A DNA stretch of 64,000 nt from Mixia osmundae IAM 14324 (taxonomy: Eukaryota; Basidiomycota; Mixiomycetes; Mixiales; Mixiaceae). The DNA is taken from the NCBI RefSeq assembly GCF_000708205.1, contig NW_014575557.1, positions 558,143 to 622,142 on the forward strand, given 5' to 3'. The notes beneath the pieces were generated by a model. That model worked only from the letters and a program-made list of their open reading frames with translations, did no database searches and was not told the origin of the DNA. Positions 22,141-33,830 of the stretch are shown here, one piece after another. The first letter of the stretch is position 1. The number at the start of each line of letters is the position of its first letter. Both the position numbers and the translations under genes were made by a program.

Positions 22141-22357
22141 AGCGTCAGAGTGCTTCGATGAGCTCCGGCGACCCTAGCTGGCTGCGCAGAGGCGTCAAGG
22201 CAGCTGGTGGGTCTGCTGGAGAACCAGCGCTGCGAGCAGGTGCCTGATGATGTCCCGACGCGGCTGAAGGGTGACCCCCACCTTGTCACGCTCATTGCGC
22301 TCGGCCGAGGCAGGCAGCTAGCTCGAGTGTGTCAAGCGAAGAAGCTAGACCGACAGC

Positions 22358-23970
22358 ATGGCGAGGCTGCCGCCCATCGGTCAGCTCTCCCCCATACCGA
22401 ATGCTGAGGTCAGGCTGACTTTGGTCGGGCAGTGTGCGACTCTGGCACGGGATGGACCAAGATGGGATTCGCAGGCAACTCGGAGCCTTCCTTCGTCTTT
22501 CCGACCTGTATCGCCACTCGTACACCCGGAGGCAGAGCAGGAGCACCCGCCGTGCCCTCCAAACCAGGCGGACTGTCTTCTAGCTCGGCAGGAGGAGGCG
22601 GAGGGAGCAGTCATTCATCGTCCAACGTAGCCAGCAAGCGAGGCATAGAGGATCTCGACTTCTACATCGGCGATGAAGCGATTGCTCACTCGAAGACGTA
22701 TGCACTCGATTACCCGATCAAGCACGGCATCGTAGAGAACTGGGATCACATGGAGAGGCTGTACGAGCAGAGCATATTCAAGTACTTGCGAGCAGAGCCA
22801 GAGGATCACTACTTTCTCCTGGCACGTCTCACTGCTCCAGCTTGCCCGTTGAGATGGGCTGACGCTGTGCGACATGAGCAGACAGAGCCACCTCTCAATC
22901 CACCCGAGAATCGTGAGATGACGGCCGAGATATTCTTCGAGTCTTTCAACGTGCAAGGCATCTATATCGCAGTCCAAGCCGTCCTCGCACTGGCAGCCTC
23001 CTGGACATCTTCCAAAGTCACCGACCGGACGCTCACAGGCACCGTCATTGACTCTGGCGACGGCGTGACTCATGTCATCCCGGTGGTCCGTCGGTATGCT
23101 GCATATGATACTGCCTTTTGCTCACTACACGCTCTGATGACAGGCTGAAGGCTACGTGATCGGCTCATCGATCAAGCATATCCCCATAGCAGGACGAGAT
23201 CTGACTTACTTCACACAACAACTCCTACGAGAACGAAACGAAGCAATACCGCCCGAGGAGTCCTTGAGGATAGCAGAAAAGATCAAGGAGGACTACGCAT
23301 ACGTCTGCGGTGACATGGTCAAAGAGTTCAGGAAGTACGACTCCGATCCCGCCAAACACTTTGCGCAATATCACGGCAAACATTCGGTGACGGGCAAGCC
23401 TTATACTGTCGACATTGGCTACGAGAGATTCCTCGTGCCCGAAGTGTTTTTCAATCCGGAGATATACTCTTCAGATTTCTTGACGCCCTTGCCAGAGGTC
23501 GTGGATAATGTCATCCAGACGAGTCCGATTGACGTTCGAAGAGGTCTCTACAAGAATATCGTCCTATCGGGCGGTTCGACGATGTATGATCACTTTGGCA
23601 GGAGATTACAACGCGATCTCAAGAACCTTGTCGATACCCGATTGACGCTAAGCGAAGTCAACTCTGGCAATCTCATGAAGGCGTGTACACGCTCTTGTTC
23701 AGCTGTGCAAAAGCTGACTAGAACTTTCGCACTGCAGAGCACGGGCGTGGATGTGAACGTCATCTCACACAAGCGTCAACGGTATGCAGTCTGGTACGGC
23801 GGCTCCCTGCTTGCCCAATCAGTTAGTCCTTTTCTGTCCTTGCGTGTTGCCTCAGCTGACCAGCCGGACAGCCCGATTTTTACTCATACTGCCATAGCAA
23901 GGCCGACTACCAAGAGTATGGACCGTCCATCTGCTCTCGTTTCCAGGTCTTCGGCTCTGCTCATGTGTAG
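22358..23970 (+). CDS. ARP3: Actin-related protein 3 (Arp2/3 complex)
   Basis: Actin-fold subunit that helps the Arp2/3 complex nucleate branched actin. Exons: 22358-22379, 22433-22821, 22882-23085, 23144-23680 (or 23682), 23738 (or 23740)-23821 and 23872-23970; about 444 residues. Motifs are [94 protein letters not shown] and ending [14 protein letters not shown] Gly/Ser insert of ~40 residues precedes EDLDF. Intron 2 (22822-22881, 60 nt, branch GCTGACG) has no stop and reads through in frame. Its removal with a GCACGT donor restores the invariant LLTEPPL; the GT alternative would give LLAQPPL. Intron 4 can be GC-AG or GT-AG. The first exon is only 22 nt. Confidence 0.93.
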
Positions 23971-24064
23971 ACATTCATGCATCTGTTGGACGATCTCCCT
24001 GATCTACATCGCGTCGCGTTCTCCTCATCGCCTCTACCGACTTTGAGCGCTCGAGCAATTGGCA

Positions 24065-24852
24065 ATGGCTGACCGTTCAGGCAGCAGAACAGTATCTGCA
24101 GCCTCGACTGCGCACGTCTTGAAGCTCAGAGGACCGAGTATACTTGACAAATCCGTTGTACCCGTTCGTGCTTCAACGCTAGGTTCACTGGCCAGCGGAG
24201 TCAGTATTGGCTCGGCCAGTCGTTCTTCTGCCGCTGCACAAGCCGATGCACACCTCGTCGCACTCGCCAGCTGGCAGTTCCTCTTCAGCGCTATCATTTC
24301 CTACTCTCAGAACAGAGTCACGGGCATTGCAGAATTCGAGCGCAAGTCAGTTCGCCCTGTATACATGATTGGCGCTCCCTTTGCTGATATGAGAGGGCCA
24401 GGTTGAGCGCACTGGGCTACAGAGTCGGAGCCAGGTTGGCAGAGCTGCTCCCGCTCCGAGAATCGCTGCCAATCTCTACCTCTCGCACGGCCACCGGTCC
24501 AACACGTCAGACACGGCTCTTGCCTTTGCTGCTCTACATTCACACCCAGGTGTACAAGTATCTCTTCGGTGCACCGGCCACAGCGCTCGAGAAATCAACG
24601 GAGAACCAGGACGAATACATGATCACCGACAACGATCCCATCCTGACCCGAAGTATCGAGATTCCAAAAGACATGAGCCAACTGAGTTGCATGGCTTTCA
24701 TGGCTGGCCTCGTGGAAGCGATCTGCGACGGAGGCAATTGCCAAGCTCGTGTGACGGCTCATAGCGTCCCTACGGACGCATTTCCGAGGCGGACTGTCCT
24801 GCTCGTCAAGCTCGACGCGAGCGTGATGGAGCGCGAGGCTAAGCTCGGCTAA
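24065..24852 (+). CDS. TRS31: TRAPP complex subunit Trs31 (TRAPPC5)
   Basis: Core subunit of the TRAPP tethering complex, which acts as guanine nucleotide exchange factor for Ypt1/Rab1 in ER-Golgi and intra-Golgi traffic. Two exons, 24065-24345 and 24402-24852, around a 56-nt intron (GTCAGT donor) give 243 residues. A short low-complexity N-terminus precedes GPSILDKS, then the core LSALGYRVGARLAELLPLRE, the YIHTQVYKYLFGAPATALEK helix, STENQDEYMITDNDP, IPKDMSQLSCMAFMAGLVEA and CQARVTAHSV. These are the Trs31 blocks in the expected order. Length is normal for fungi. Confidence 0.92.
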
Positions 24853-25141
24853 TAAGGTCATTGCTCGTACGGATTGCGCACTGCTGCATTCATCACAAGG
24901 CGGCAGAGGCCCGTGGGCTGTTTCATTGATTTCATCGATTCCGCAAGCAGAGTTGCCAGCTTGGGCTATCGAAATCGACAGGCAACAAATGCTCGAAGCG
25001 ATGCGCTAAGCGATGCAATAAGATCGTACAGCTTGCGAAAACAGATGGCAAGGCGTATGAGAGATGAAAGTACAAAAGCCAACGCAATGCAGTGTGCACG
25101 TTGCAAATTGCGGCACCGACGGACACGGACGGATGTGTGAT

Positions 25142-27679
25142 TATTGGACAGAGATGGGTGTCATGATGGGGTCTGTTATGGAACACATCCAGATCCTGCC
25201 AACGCCATCAGCATTGATGCAGAGTCAATTTGGAGTGAGAGGGAACGAACCTGGTCTTGTACAATCTGAAAAGCTCTCTGATCAGATCTCTAAAGTCTAC
25301 CCGTCGATCCGAAACGAAATAGATCGTCAAGCGTCGGCGGTCAACTGCTCGGCTAGAGTCAGCGCGCATAACAACAGTGTTTTCGACTCGGGACTCACAT
25401 TGCCATTCGCAATCTTTGACGGTCATGGGCAAGGCCTTCTGGCCGACCTTGGCGCGAACGACAACGAGCGCTTTCGCTTCGTCTTGAGCTTTCTGGCCGA
25501 GCTGTTGTATGTCTGCAGCCGTTGCTACGCCGAACATCTTCTTGGGATGCAATTCCTTTGTCATCCTCGCAATCGTGTTTGGATTCGGCTGAGAATCGGG
25601 CGACATGGCTGACACACCGGGAACTTGTGCTGAAGCGAGCTGACCCAGCGCTTGCTCGACTTGATTCTTCTGAAACGCTTGCACGTCTGCCAAGCTGATC
25701 TCGGTCTGAACACATCTGCCCAGGTCTCGACCTCTGTCGGCCTCGACGATGACGAGCTCGCCTTTCTTGACGGGCGGTTGGTTTGAAGAAGGCACGAGGA
25801 AAAACAGATCTGTCCTGCCTGCCTTGAACTCGACGATGTAGAGCAGCGAGTTGGGCGGTACACTATGCAATGGCACGCCTTTGCCAAGATCAGAGTAATC
25901 GGGATCATGAGGCAGTGCCATCGCGCCGCCCAAGCCCAGACTACTGGCCATGTTGAGCTGAGATGTGTGATGATACGCTTGCTGCTGCTGCAGCGATGAC
26001 ATTTGCTGCTGATGCTGTGCAGAGCTTGGCTGACGTGATGAAGTGTATGGAAGAGGCACAGGTTGACCATAGTTTGGTGAGGTTGTAGCAGAGCTGTAGG
26101 GCCTCATTGCGGCTGCTTGCGAGAACGAGATCGGTACAGGCGCGTTGAAGGTAGACAGCACGTCTTGTTGCTCGGCGTAACCTGGAGCTGATCGCAGATT
26201 GGCATAGCGCGAGCTGGGCGAGATTTTGGCTGCATAGTGAGGTGAGGCTAGATTGCTAAGATTGTCGGACAACTCCTTCTCCAGCCCAAGAGGTGAGCGC
26301 ATTTGCGAGTGAGAGAGCGACGTCGATCTGCTGGCGCTCTCTGTGGGCGGCGAGCGAGAAGTCTCTGAAGGCTTGCTCGGGCTCGATGAGAAAGGCGGCG
26401 AAGCGGGCAGGTAGCCATGCGAAGAGTAGCCGGGCAGCGAGTGGGCGCCATGCCTGACAGAATAGGCTGTTTGTCCTTCTCTGCGTCGCTGCTGAGCTGC
26501 CTGATCCTCGAGGCTGAGCTGCAAGCTATTGAGATCTGAGGCCAGATCGTCGTCACTTATCGTCGGACCACCTCTGCCGCCGAAGAAATTGGAGCCAGCG
26601 GCGGGTAACCGAGCGTAGCCAGATCTTCCTCTGGTCAGATCTTCCTCCTGTTCTGAAGAGAAAAACCCATGTTGACTGCGGCCATTGGCAGCAGGATCTG
26701 CTACCGTGAAGCCATTGCCAAAGGCAGACACCGAATGTCGACGACTAGACGCTCCTGACTTATTCCCGTTTACGTAATGCTCATTCTCTTCGTGTTCGTC
26801 TAGTGCGTTGCCTCTGAAACCTGTGAGTGTGTCGCCGCGTCTTCTTCGGCCAGACCCAACTGCGCCCAGACCGGCTGTGAGCGTACTTCGAGGTGCGTTG
26901 GGATATGTGAAGCCGGCAACGGCGAGAGTCACGCCGTCTCGTGTGAAGGGCGACATGTTGGATAGATTGGTGGACGTGGGCCCCGACAAGCGCTCGTGCA
27001 TCGAGCTTGGGGGCGGTGAGAAGTTGGTGTTGAGGAAGCGGTCCCGTTCCTGCTGGAGCTGTTGCTGTCTAGAGAGTGATCTCGACAGCTCTTCGGTCTG
27101 TCTGATGTTGGCATTGTAGGAGCGAGCAAGCTCCTCTGACTGACGATGTTGTGAAAGTGATCTAGAGAGTTCATCGTCGTCTAGGAATCCACCAGCTGCG
27201 CCGAGGCTGCTGGGACCCCAGGACGTGTTGCTCATCTGCCTCGAAGGCTCTGGTCGGATGCTGATATCGATGGATGCAGGATGTGCACCCATCGAGGAGC
27301 TGTAAGTCATGTCTGCTGTCGTCTGCTGACCTCTAGACGTGAATGAACTTGTGTCGGTGGATCCTGACGAAGTCTGTCGACTCCGTGCAGGCGTGAAGTG
27401 CGTCAGACCTGGTCTATTGGTCTGTTGCAGTCTCTCGGACGTCATTGTGATGTTCTTGTTGGCTGGCTCATGTCCGTTGGACTGTGACGACGAGACCAGC
27501 TGGCCTGCTGTCTTTGTTGCCGTCAATGCGGAGAACGTCGGTCGAGACCGTCCTGTCGATGATCTATAGGGTCTGACCTGAGCGTCAGACTCTTGCGATG
27601 CCGTAGCACTACCTTCGCGGTGCCTGTGACCTCTTCTTGTCGTCGCACCGGTCGTGGTGAGTGCGCCTGCGAGCGACAT
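25142..27679 (-). CDS. PSP1-domain protein with long disordered N-terminus
   Basis: Exons 27679-25399, 25344-25251 and 25196-25142 give 809 residues. The first ~600 residues are Ser/Gln/Thr-rich and disordered, with short heptad-like stretches of LSRSLSR.QQ. The C-terminal PSP1 domain is clear: LLYIVEFKAGRTDLFFL, then VKKGELVIVEADRGRDLGRC, KKMFGVATAADIQQLGQKAQ and DEAKALVVVRAKVGQKALPM, followed by CEWQFDRRRLTIYFVSDRRV and DFRDLIRELFRLYKTRIWM. In yeast, PSP1 suppresses DNA polymerase mutants and associates with RNA granules; the biochemical role is unsettled. Both introns are 54 nt and fall inside the conserved domain, which fixes their positions. Confidence 0.87.
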
Positions 27680-28171
27680 CCAAACTTTGCTCCACGCGGG
27701 GCTCGATCAATTCAGATCGACCTCCAGGTGACCCTGTATATCCACCGTGTCCCGGGCCTTGCAGACCTCTCACGGACTACAGACTGGCAGGTCTCTGCCC
27801 TTGCAATGCTGGCGTTGCCGCCGAAGCAGAGGTACGAGGGACTCGGACCTATTTGAGCCCAATCAATTCCAAAGCTTCTCGTCCATCGGGAAGTACACAA
27901 AGCGACCACACATGTGCTACAATCTGGACGAGACCTTTCGAAATATGGATTTCAGACGCTTGGCTGCATATCTGCGAGCGGGCCAATATCATGTACAAGC
28001 CTTGATCAGCAATCGTTGGCGAAAGGGCCACCGTAGGCGGAGACAGACGGTCGTGGGTTTGTCCACTCTGCACATGGAAAACGCGATACCGTCGATTAAA
28101 AGCACGTGGCAATAGCCCGCCATGGACTTTCCTTTGCCAACGAAAGCCATTGCCAAGCGAGAGCGTGGAGC
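27680..28171. other. Intergenic stretch
   Basis: About 490 bp between the PSP1 gene start and the Sec20 gene stop, both on the minus strand. I see no gene or repeat. It should hold the PSP1 promoter and the Sec20 3' end. Confidence 0.5.
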
Positions 28172-30984
28172 TTAAAGCTCCAAATGAAGCTGATCTTGCA
28201 GTCGCGCCGCAGTCGGCACGGCACGAACACCAAGTTTCTCGGTCTGAGACAGTTTGCCAGTCTCTAGTGGGCCTTCGTGTGTATTTGGAGTGGACATGAC
28301 CTCCTCGGATTGCTCAGCCAGCTCGAATGATAGCGTCAATTCTTGATCAGGATCCATGGCCTCGTCATCCATGTCCTCGAGCTGGTCAGTATCCTCGAGC
28401 TCCACGAGACCTAGATCTTCCTCGCGTGTTCTCGTAGGGGTGAATTCGTCATGTTCCCCCTCGTCCTCGTGAGCAGCGGGAGTGCTTATTGTCGCAACGT
28501 TTGCGTCCTTCCCGAAGTCGGGATCGAAAGAGAAGTCTGGCTCTTGTTCTTCCAGAGTCTTTGAAGGCGCTAAAGCGTCATCTCCGCTATCAACAGCAGT
28601 AGCGCCATTGCTAGATTGCTCCTCAGGCTCAGGGTCCAGGGTGACGTCTTCCTCCACGCTTGATGAGAATGAATCGCCCACGTCTAGATGCGCGCTGAGA
28701 GCGTCAGGCACCTCTGTAGCCTCCTGTCCCATCTCGTTGCTCGAACTTGTCGGCTCGTCAAATGCAGCGTCTACATAGTCTCTCGCAACAGACTGCTGCT
28801 CCTCTGCGTAGATGGGCTCAGCAAGCGTAGAGTCTGCTCCAGATAGATCATCGTGCGCAAGCTCGCCAGGGTGTGCTGTAGACTCTGCATGCTCAGCGTC
28901 GACACGGGTACTGTCCTCGCCGCCAGTCTCTGTATCCGCTATTGGAGCGCTCTCATCGGGCGTCGTTTCGACATATGGTGCCATCGTCGGCAGCCCTTCT
29001 TCGAGCTCCCCTGTTGGCGCTGCATCCTCATCGTTCGATGACCTGACAAGCGGCAGAGGTGCAGGATCAGCAGGCTCGCCATCTGGGACGTCGTCTGCGG
29101 CATCCCTATCCGTTAGCTCGGGCGCTGTGGCAGGCAAAGGCTGAGCAGGCTCTTCATCGTCAGGCATGGCTCCCTTGCTAGCTTCCTGTCGTAGAGAACC
29201 GTCGTCCGCTGTCTCGGCCATCTGATCTTCCGGTTGATCAAGAGGCGGCGCAGCTATCGCTTCTGATTCTAGAGCTGCCTCCTCGCTAAGCTCTGCATCG
29301 GATACTTGGTCTCGTGCATCGTCGCTCGGTTGCGCATGAGGCAGTCGGTCTCGTGCATCGTCTTCCATGGCCGCGAGGGTATCTGTGGGCAGTCGCAGCA
29401 CTTGCTCGGTGTCTGAGTCGCCAGCATGATGCTCTTGTGAGATCATGTCCTCTGATTCGGAAGCGAGCGTAATCTCTGGACTGTTCTGGGTAATGTCATC
29501 TTGCTCGGATGAAGTCGGGCCAGCCTGCTCGTCTGAAGAGAGGCTTTCTTGGCTGAGCGGGCTCAGATGCTCGTCCGAGGCAGCTTCTGAGGGTTCCATA
29601 GCAAGAGCGTAATCAATCTCGGCAGCATCGAATAAAGCAATAGTACTAGCGTTATTCGCGAACGCATCTTGCTCGTGTGGATCGTAGGCGTACCCCTCGA
29701 AGGTCTCGTCGCCCTTTTCGAGTGCTTCGGTCGAGAATTCTGGCTGAAGATCGACAGTGAGGCCTTGTCTGAAAGGCCGCTCCTCTTCTTTGTCGACGTG
29801 GCTCACAAGCGGTGTGGGCTGCAGATATGCCTCTGCACTGGATGCTACGGCGGCCAGTATACTGGTGGGCAGCACTTTAGCTAATCCTTCGCCTACGTCC
29901 AGCGAGTCTGCGCTGGCTGGTGTGACTTCTAGCGATGCATTACTGGCCGAGATGAGCCGACTGAGATCTAGTGAGGGCAGTGCACGTTTGATGAGCCCAA
30001 TAGGCAGCAAGCGAGCGAACAAGCCCGCCACACGAAGACCCTTGTCGAGCACGCGTCGCTTGAGGATGTACAGGCAGACAAGACCGAACAGCGTCAGAGC
30101 AGCCAAAATGATGAGCCTGTCTAGAAAATCGGAATTTTGCAACGAGGTGATGAGTTGCTTCGAGACGTCGAGCAGACCGCTGAAAGACGAATATCGATCA
30201 GAAGTCGCGGTAAGTGTAGTAGACGATTGCTCTGCTCGGGGTGGTCAGCTCGTTTACTGTAGTACTTGAGCAACAGACTTGCCTAATAGCTGCGTGGATA
30301 TCATAGAGCGATCGAGCTCAGTCTGCATGAGACCCAGCGTTCGTCGAAGTCCTTCGGTGACATCTGAGGTCGCGCTCATGAGGGCGTCGTCAGACGAGCT
30401 GCTCTGCTTTGTGCCAGCGTCTCTTCCATTGCCATTGGCACGAGGTGGCAGTAGTGGCGCCTCTTCTCGTAAGGTCGAGGGAGAATACGAAGCTTTGCCA
30501 GCCCTATCGCTGTCGTTGCTCAAGCTTGAAGCAGGCCGAGTGAGCGTGCTACGCCGCCTCCTCGAGGTTCTTGCTTTGTTTGCAGTGGCCGGCTTCTTGG
30601 AAGCTCTGTACTGCGCTAGACTGACTGCTCGTAACTCGACGGTGCATGACTGAACGCTCGCTTGTGTCTCGGCAACCAGGCTGAGTATCGTTTGGCGAGT
30701 CGAGGGATGCTCTTGTTCTTCGGCTATGAGTAACAGCTCCTGTGCGCGAGATCGTTATAGCGTGCATGAATGCTATAGTGGAGCTCGTATACCTCTATAT
30801 CTCTCTGCACGAGCTCGACATCCTGTCGCAAGTCGTGGACACTCGTGTCTGGCACGTCACCGGATTGCGTCGCCGGTTGAAGCTCCCGTAGGGTCGCTTG
30901 AACATCAGAAAGTCGTCTCTCGAGTACGTCTAGTACTTGTAGAGCATCTCGCGGCAGAGGGGGCATCTGCAAAGGCGTTGCCAT
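28172..30984 (-). CDS. SEC20: Sec20/BNIP1-type SNARE with a ~625-residue acidic lumenal tail
   Basis: ER Q-SNARE for Golgi-to-ER retrograde fusion. Exons 30984-30793, 30739-30283 and 30231-28172 give 902 residues. The N-terminal helical part includes LPRDALQVLDVLERRLSDVQ and LRAVSLAQYRASKK. The Sec20 SNARE region is VTEGLRRTLGLMQTELDRSM..., ending in LLEQSSTTLTATSDRYSSFS and GLLDVSKQLITSLQNSDFLD, then the membrane anchor LIILAALTLFGLVCLYIL (about 256-274). Everything after it, ~625 residues, is Glu/Asp/Ser-rich without recognisable domain and ends HLEL; yeast Sec20 ends in the ER signal HDEL. Intron 2 has the GC donor G|GCAAGT: the GT two bases in would put a stop in frame. An upstream Met (31062) could extend the start. 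Confidence 0.85.
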
Positions 30985-31087
30985 CTCGCTGCTCCACGCC
31001 AACAAGGCGTCAATAAGCCAAAGGAGCAAGCCGACGCGCTCGATTGACGTGACGTGAAGCATAGCTGAGGTACAACAGAGTGCGTGT

Positions 31088-31639
31088 TCATAGCCATGAA
31101 TGTGATAGTCTAGTAGAGAGGCGCTTGACGAGCCATGTCATTGCATAGCCGTTGATTGTCGCTAGAAACAAGACCGAGAACTTGAGCACAGATAGCATCC
31201 TCTTGTGGCCAGCGTTCTCGATCTGAAGTGCGCATATGCAGAGTGAGATGACGAGCACAGCAATAGCGATGAGCCACTTGGTCAGCAGAGCAGCATTGAG
31301 CCAGATGTCGCTGCCTGCCTCACTTTGAGCCCTTTTGGGCTCTTCGACGCTGCCGTGCTTACCTAGCGAGGGCGGTACGGTAGCGGGCTGCTGCTCGCTC
31401 GACGAATGATGCCAGAGATCAAGCAGGCGCTGCTTCCTCGACTTTCGCAGTCGTCGGGCGTACAGTGGCACCACGACAGAATTGACCAGCGCGACAAGTC
31501 CAACGAGACCCGACATGACGTTGTCGAGCGCTTCAGAGGTCCCCGGGAAGCTCGAGACGAGCGTCAGCATGGTCGCTAGGAAGGTGTTGAACTGGATAAG
31601 ATCTTGCACGTCGATGTCATTGCTGCTAAGCCAGGCCAT
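31088..31639 (-). CDS. Multispanning membrane protein, unidentified
   Basis: Single exon, 183 residues, no family recognised. Hydrophobic segments lie at about residues 17-36 and 40-62 (LVGLVALVNSVVVPLY), then a charged loop with RRLRKSRKQR, and two more helices, WLIAIAVLVISLCICALQI and LSVLKFSVLFLATINGYAM. Four helices with both ends in the cytosol is the likely topology. The gene lies head-to-tail upstream of Sec20 (its stop is ~100 bp before the Sec20 start). Codon use looks like the neighbours, supporting a real gene. Confidence 0.6.
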   Translation of the reverse strand: MAWLSSNDIDVQDLIQFNTFLATMLTLVSSFPGTSEALDNVMSGLVGLVALVNSVVVPLYARRLRKSRKQRLLDLWHHSSSEQQPATVPPSLGKHGSVEEPKRAQSEAGSDIWLNAALLTKWLIAIAVLVISLCICALQIENAGHKRMLSVLKFSVLFLATINGYAMTWLVKRLSTRLSHSWL

Positions 31640-31885
31640 CCTGGCGTGGACGAGAAAGCACGAAACGCGCGTCGATTGGTCGACCAGTCATATCCTGACG
31701 TGCACCTTTGATCGCAATCATGCCTCTACGCCACTTCCGGCGCCATTCACAACCCGTCCACGAGCACTGCGATTGATTGATCGAGGATTATTGATAGAAG
31801 CCAGGCCTGAACAAATCTTTCTTGAAAAGTCACACGAGTCAGGCTCCGTCGAGGATGAAAGTCTGAATCAGCTCTCGTTGCAAGC

Positions 31886-32532
31886 CTATACATGATCGTA
31901 CCACCACCAATAGACGTTGACGCCATCGACGGTCATACTGCAATCACCACCGGTAGCCTAGCCTCACGACTTCAGCGATCGGAGCGCGTGACCGAGCCAG
32001 TAAGCACTCACGGAAAATGTTGTGTTGCCGCTGCCTTCATAGTCGTACGTGCTCTTTTCCCAGACATTGAAGGCGTTGGGAGAGGGGTAGTCGCCTGAAT
32101 CGTTATACGCGATACCGATCGTCATGTCAAGCTTCGCAAGCCCAAAAGTGCTCTTGACCTATGTTTGTCAAAATCAGCTCTACGCCGTCGAGAAAAAGAT
32201 GCTGGGCGCACACCTGCCATGCGACCCAATGTGTACCATAGGCATCCGTATGGTGGTCCACGACCGTCGGATAGGTAGGCCCACGAACCCAGGGCTGCTT
32301 ACGCATCAGTCCGACTTTCAGATATCTCAATCGAACATCATACCGGGTCATATGCAGCAAGATCCCATTCGGCCGCAACGCCAAAGCCATCAATACTGAA
32401 CACGATGTGATGCCAGCCCGAGAAACGTTTCTCGAGCGAGGTCTCCTTGACGACGTTTGTCGGGATGGCAGTACAGAAGGCGAAAAGCAACCCAAAGAGG
32501 CAAAGCATCGTCAACTCTGGTTTTGCGAACAT
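31886..32532 (-). CDS. Small secreted protein, copy B of the Kex2-site family
   Basis: Four exons (32532-32344, 32294-32214, 32158-32012, 31957-31886) give 162 residues. The signal peptide MFAKPELTMLCLFGLLFAFCTA precedes a short propeptide with the Lys-Arg site SLEKR|F. The mature part has VAAEWDLAAYDP, TVVDHHTDAYGTHWVAWQ, LDMTIGIAYN, FNVWEKSTYDYEG and a C-terminal DGVNVYWWWYDHV. Exon lengths 189/81/147/72 match copy A (192/81/150/72) and intron phases are identical, so the two are duplicates of one gene about 16 kb apart on opposite strands. The function is unknown; secretion plus processing suggests an effector, adhesin-like or signalling peptide precursor. Confidence 0.8.
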
Positions 32533-32995
32533 GGTCCCCCAAGGAGATCAACGAGCGAAAGTCTTGTATCAGACCGGGATTGAGCAACGGGGTGACGAGT
32601 CAATGAATCGGCAAGTCGGGCGCATCGGCAACGCAACGCTCCTTCGTTTCACCTCGGCCAAATGGCTGATTCGCAGGTCATCTGCAATGAGGAACCACGC
32701 CTGATTGCATCATGACTTCTATCTACCGAGCGCGAGTACTCTCGCGCGAATCCAACAAGCTGAGGCTAGCCGTTGATATCTTGGATCGTGCAGCAGATTT
32801 TGCCGCTGACTCCACAGTGTTCTGTACGCACTGTCAAGCAAGGCGCAATCGAAACTGTCGCGCTTACGAGTGCCCGCATCGCATGTGTCATCCGCAATGT
32901 TAGAGAAGCATAACTTCTCAAAGCACCTGCCAACCCGTGAGACTGGCCAGATTGGGCTTGAGACGGCTTACACGAGGCGCTCGATGACTGCAGCA
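32533..32995. other. Intergenic stretch upstream of secreted protein B
   Basis: About 460 bp between two minus-strand secreted-protein genes. I see no additional gene, although a CGCACTGTCAAGCAAGGCG-like palindromic patch near 32825-32850 might be regulatory. Confidence 0.4.
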
Positions 32996-33552
32996 TTAGA
33001 GAACTGAACCGCGCAGATTGCAATGGCCACAAACTTCAGTAACATTCTGTGTGTCCTGATTCGTTGGCTGCCGCACACAATGCATCTCGATTTTGCGCGT
33101 TTGCGCTTCGGGCTTGGAGCTCTTGCCGTTACAGTCCCTCAGAATCGCCCTGCATGCTCCACAGGGACCTGCATTAGTCGCTTCATGGTACAAGATCATC
33201 GCATACGATTCACATAGCTCGTATGACAGACTGTGCGTATGAGCCAGGCTCAGCAGCATGCGAGGCCGCTGAAGGTGCATTTGCCTGCGATTGTTGCATA
33301 CTCAGCCAAAGCGTGCATCGAGGTTCGCACTGACCAGTCTGGGGAGAGCATCTGTCTGCTGGTGAATGTGCAGGGAGACAGTGCTGATCTGAGCACGATG
33401 CGGCCGGTGAACCGCTGTTTGGCACGCCCCACGTCAGATCGGCTCGGAGTCACTTCTGACCGGCTGACATACTGGATCTGACCGGCTTCCACAATCATGA
33501 AGGCTGCGCAGACAAGCGTGAGACCAAAGGCGAGCTTGCGTGTCATGTTCAT
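32996..33552 (-). CDS. Cysteine-rich secreted protein, unidentified
   Basis: Exons 33552-33335 and 33284-32996 (50-nt intron, GTCAGT donor) give 168 residues. The signal peptide is MNMTRKLAFGLTLVCAAFMIVEA. The second exon carries cysteines in the patterns ELCESY, GPCGACRAILRDC, EMHC and EVCGHC, so disulfide bonding is likely. I recognise no family. An ATATATAT TATA element lies 54-61 nt upstream of the ATG (33606-33613), supporting this start. It shares no sequence with the A/B family next to it. A small-effector-type role is inference only. Confidence 0.65.
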
Positions 33553-33605
33553 CTTGTGCTACGCTTGAAAGTGGCAACCGTGAGGACTGGATCGGCTGAT
33601 GGCGG

Positions 33606-33613
33606 ATATATAT
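33606..33613 (-). promoter_or_regulatory. TATA box of the cysteine-rich secreted protein gene
   Basis: The palindromic ATATATAT sits 54-61 nt before the ATG at 33552 in GC-rich surroundings, the usual spacing for a fungal TATA promoter of a highly regulated gene. Confidence 0.5.
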
Positions 33614-33830
33614 GCGGCATCATACGCCTTCACGGTCTGCAAATGCACAGCTTTTTCATCGGAGTTTCAGAGGAGCCAGCGGCGAGGGTTCAGGAGTAAA
33701 GTGGTTCATACGAGGGGGATGCAAGGCTTGATTAAATACGAGTCAGTGACGTGATGGCTACCCGCGCGTCTCCTTCGGGTTAATTATCCGAAGAGCCGAG
33801 CCATTCGGCAGCGTTCTGTCGCTGGCTAGC

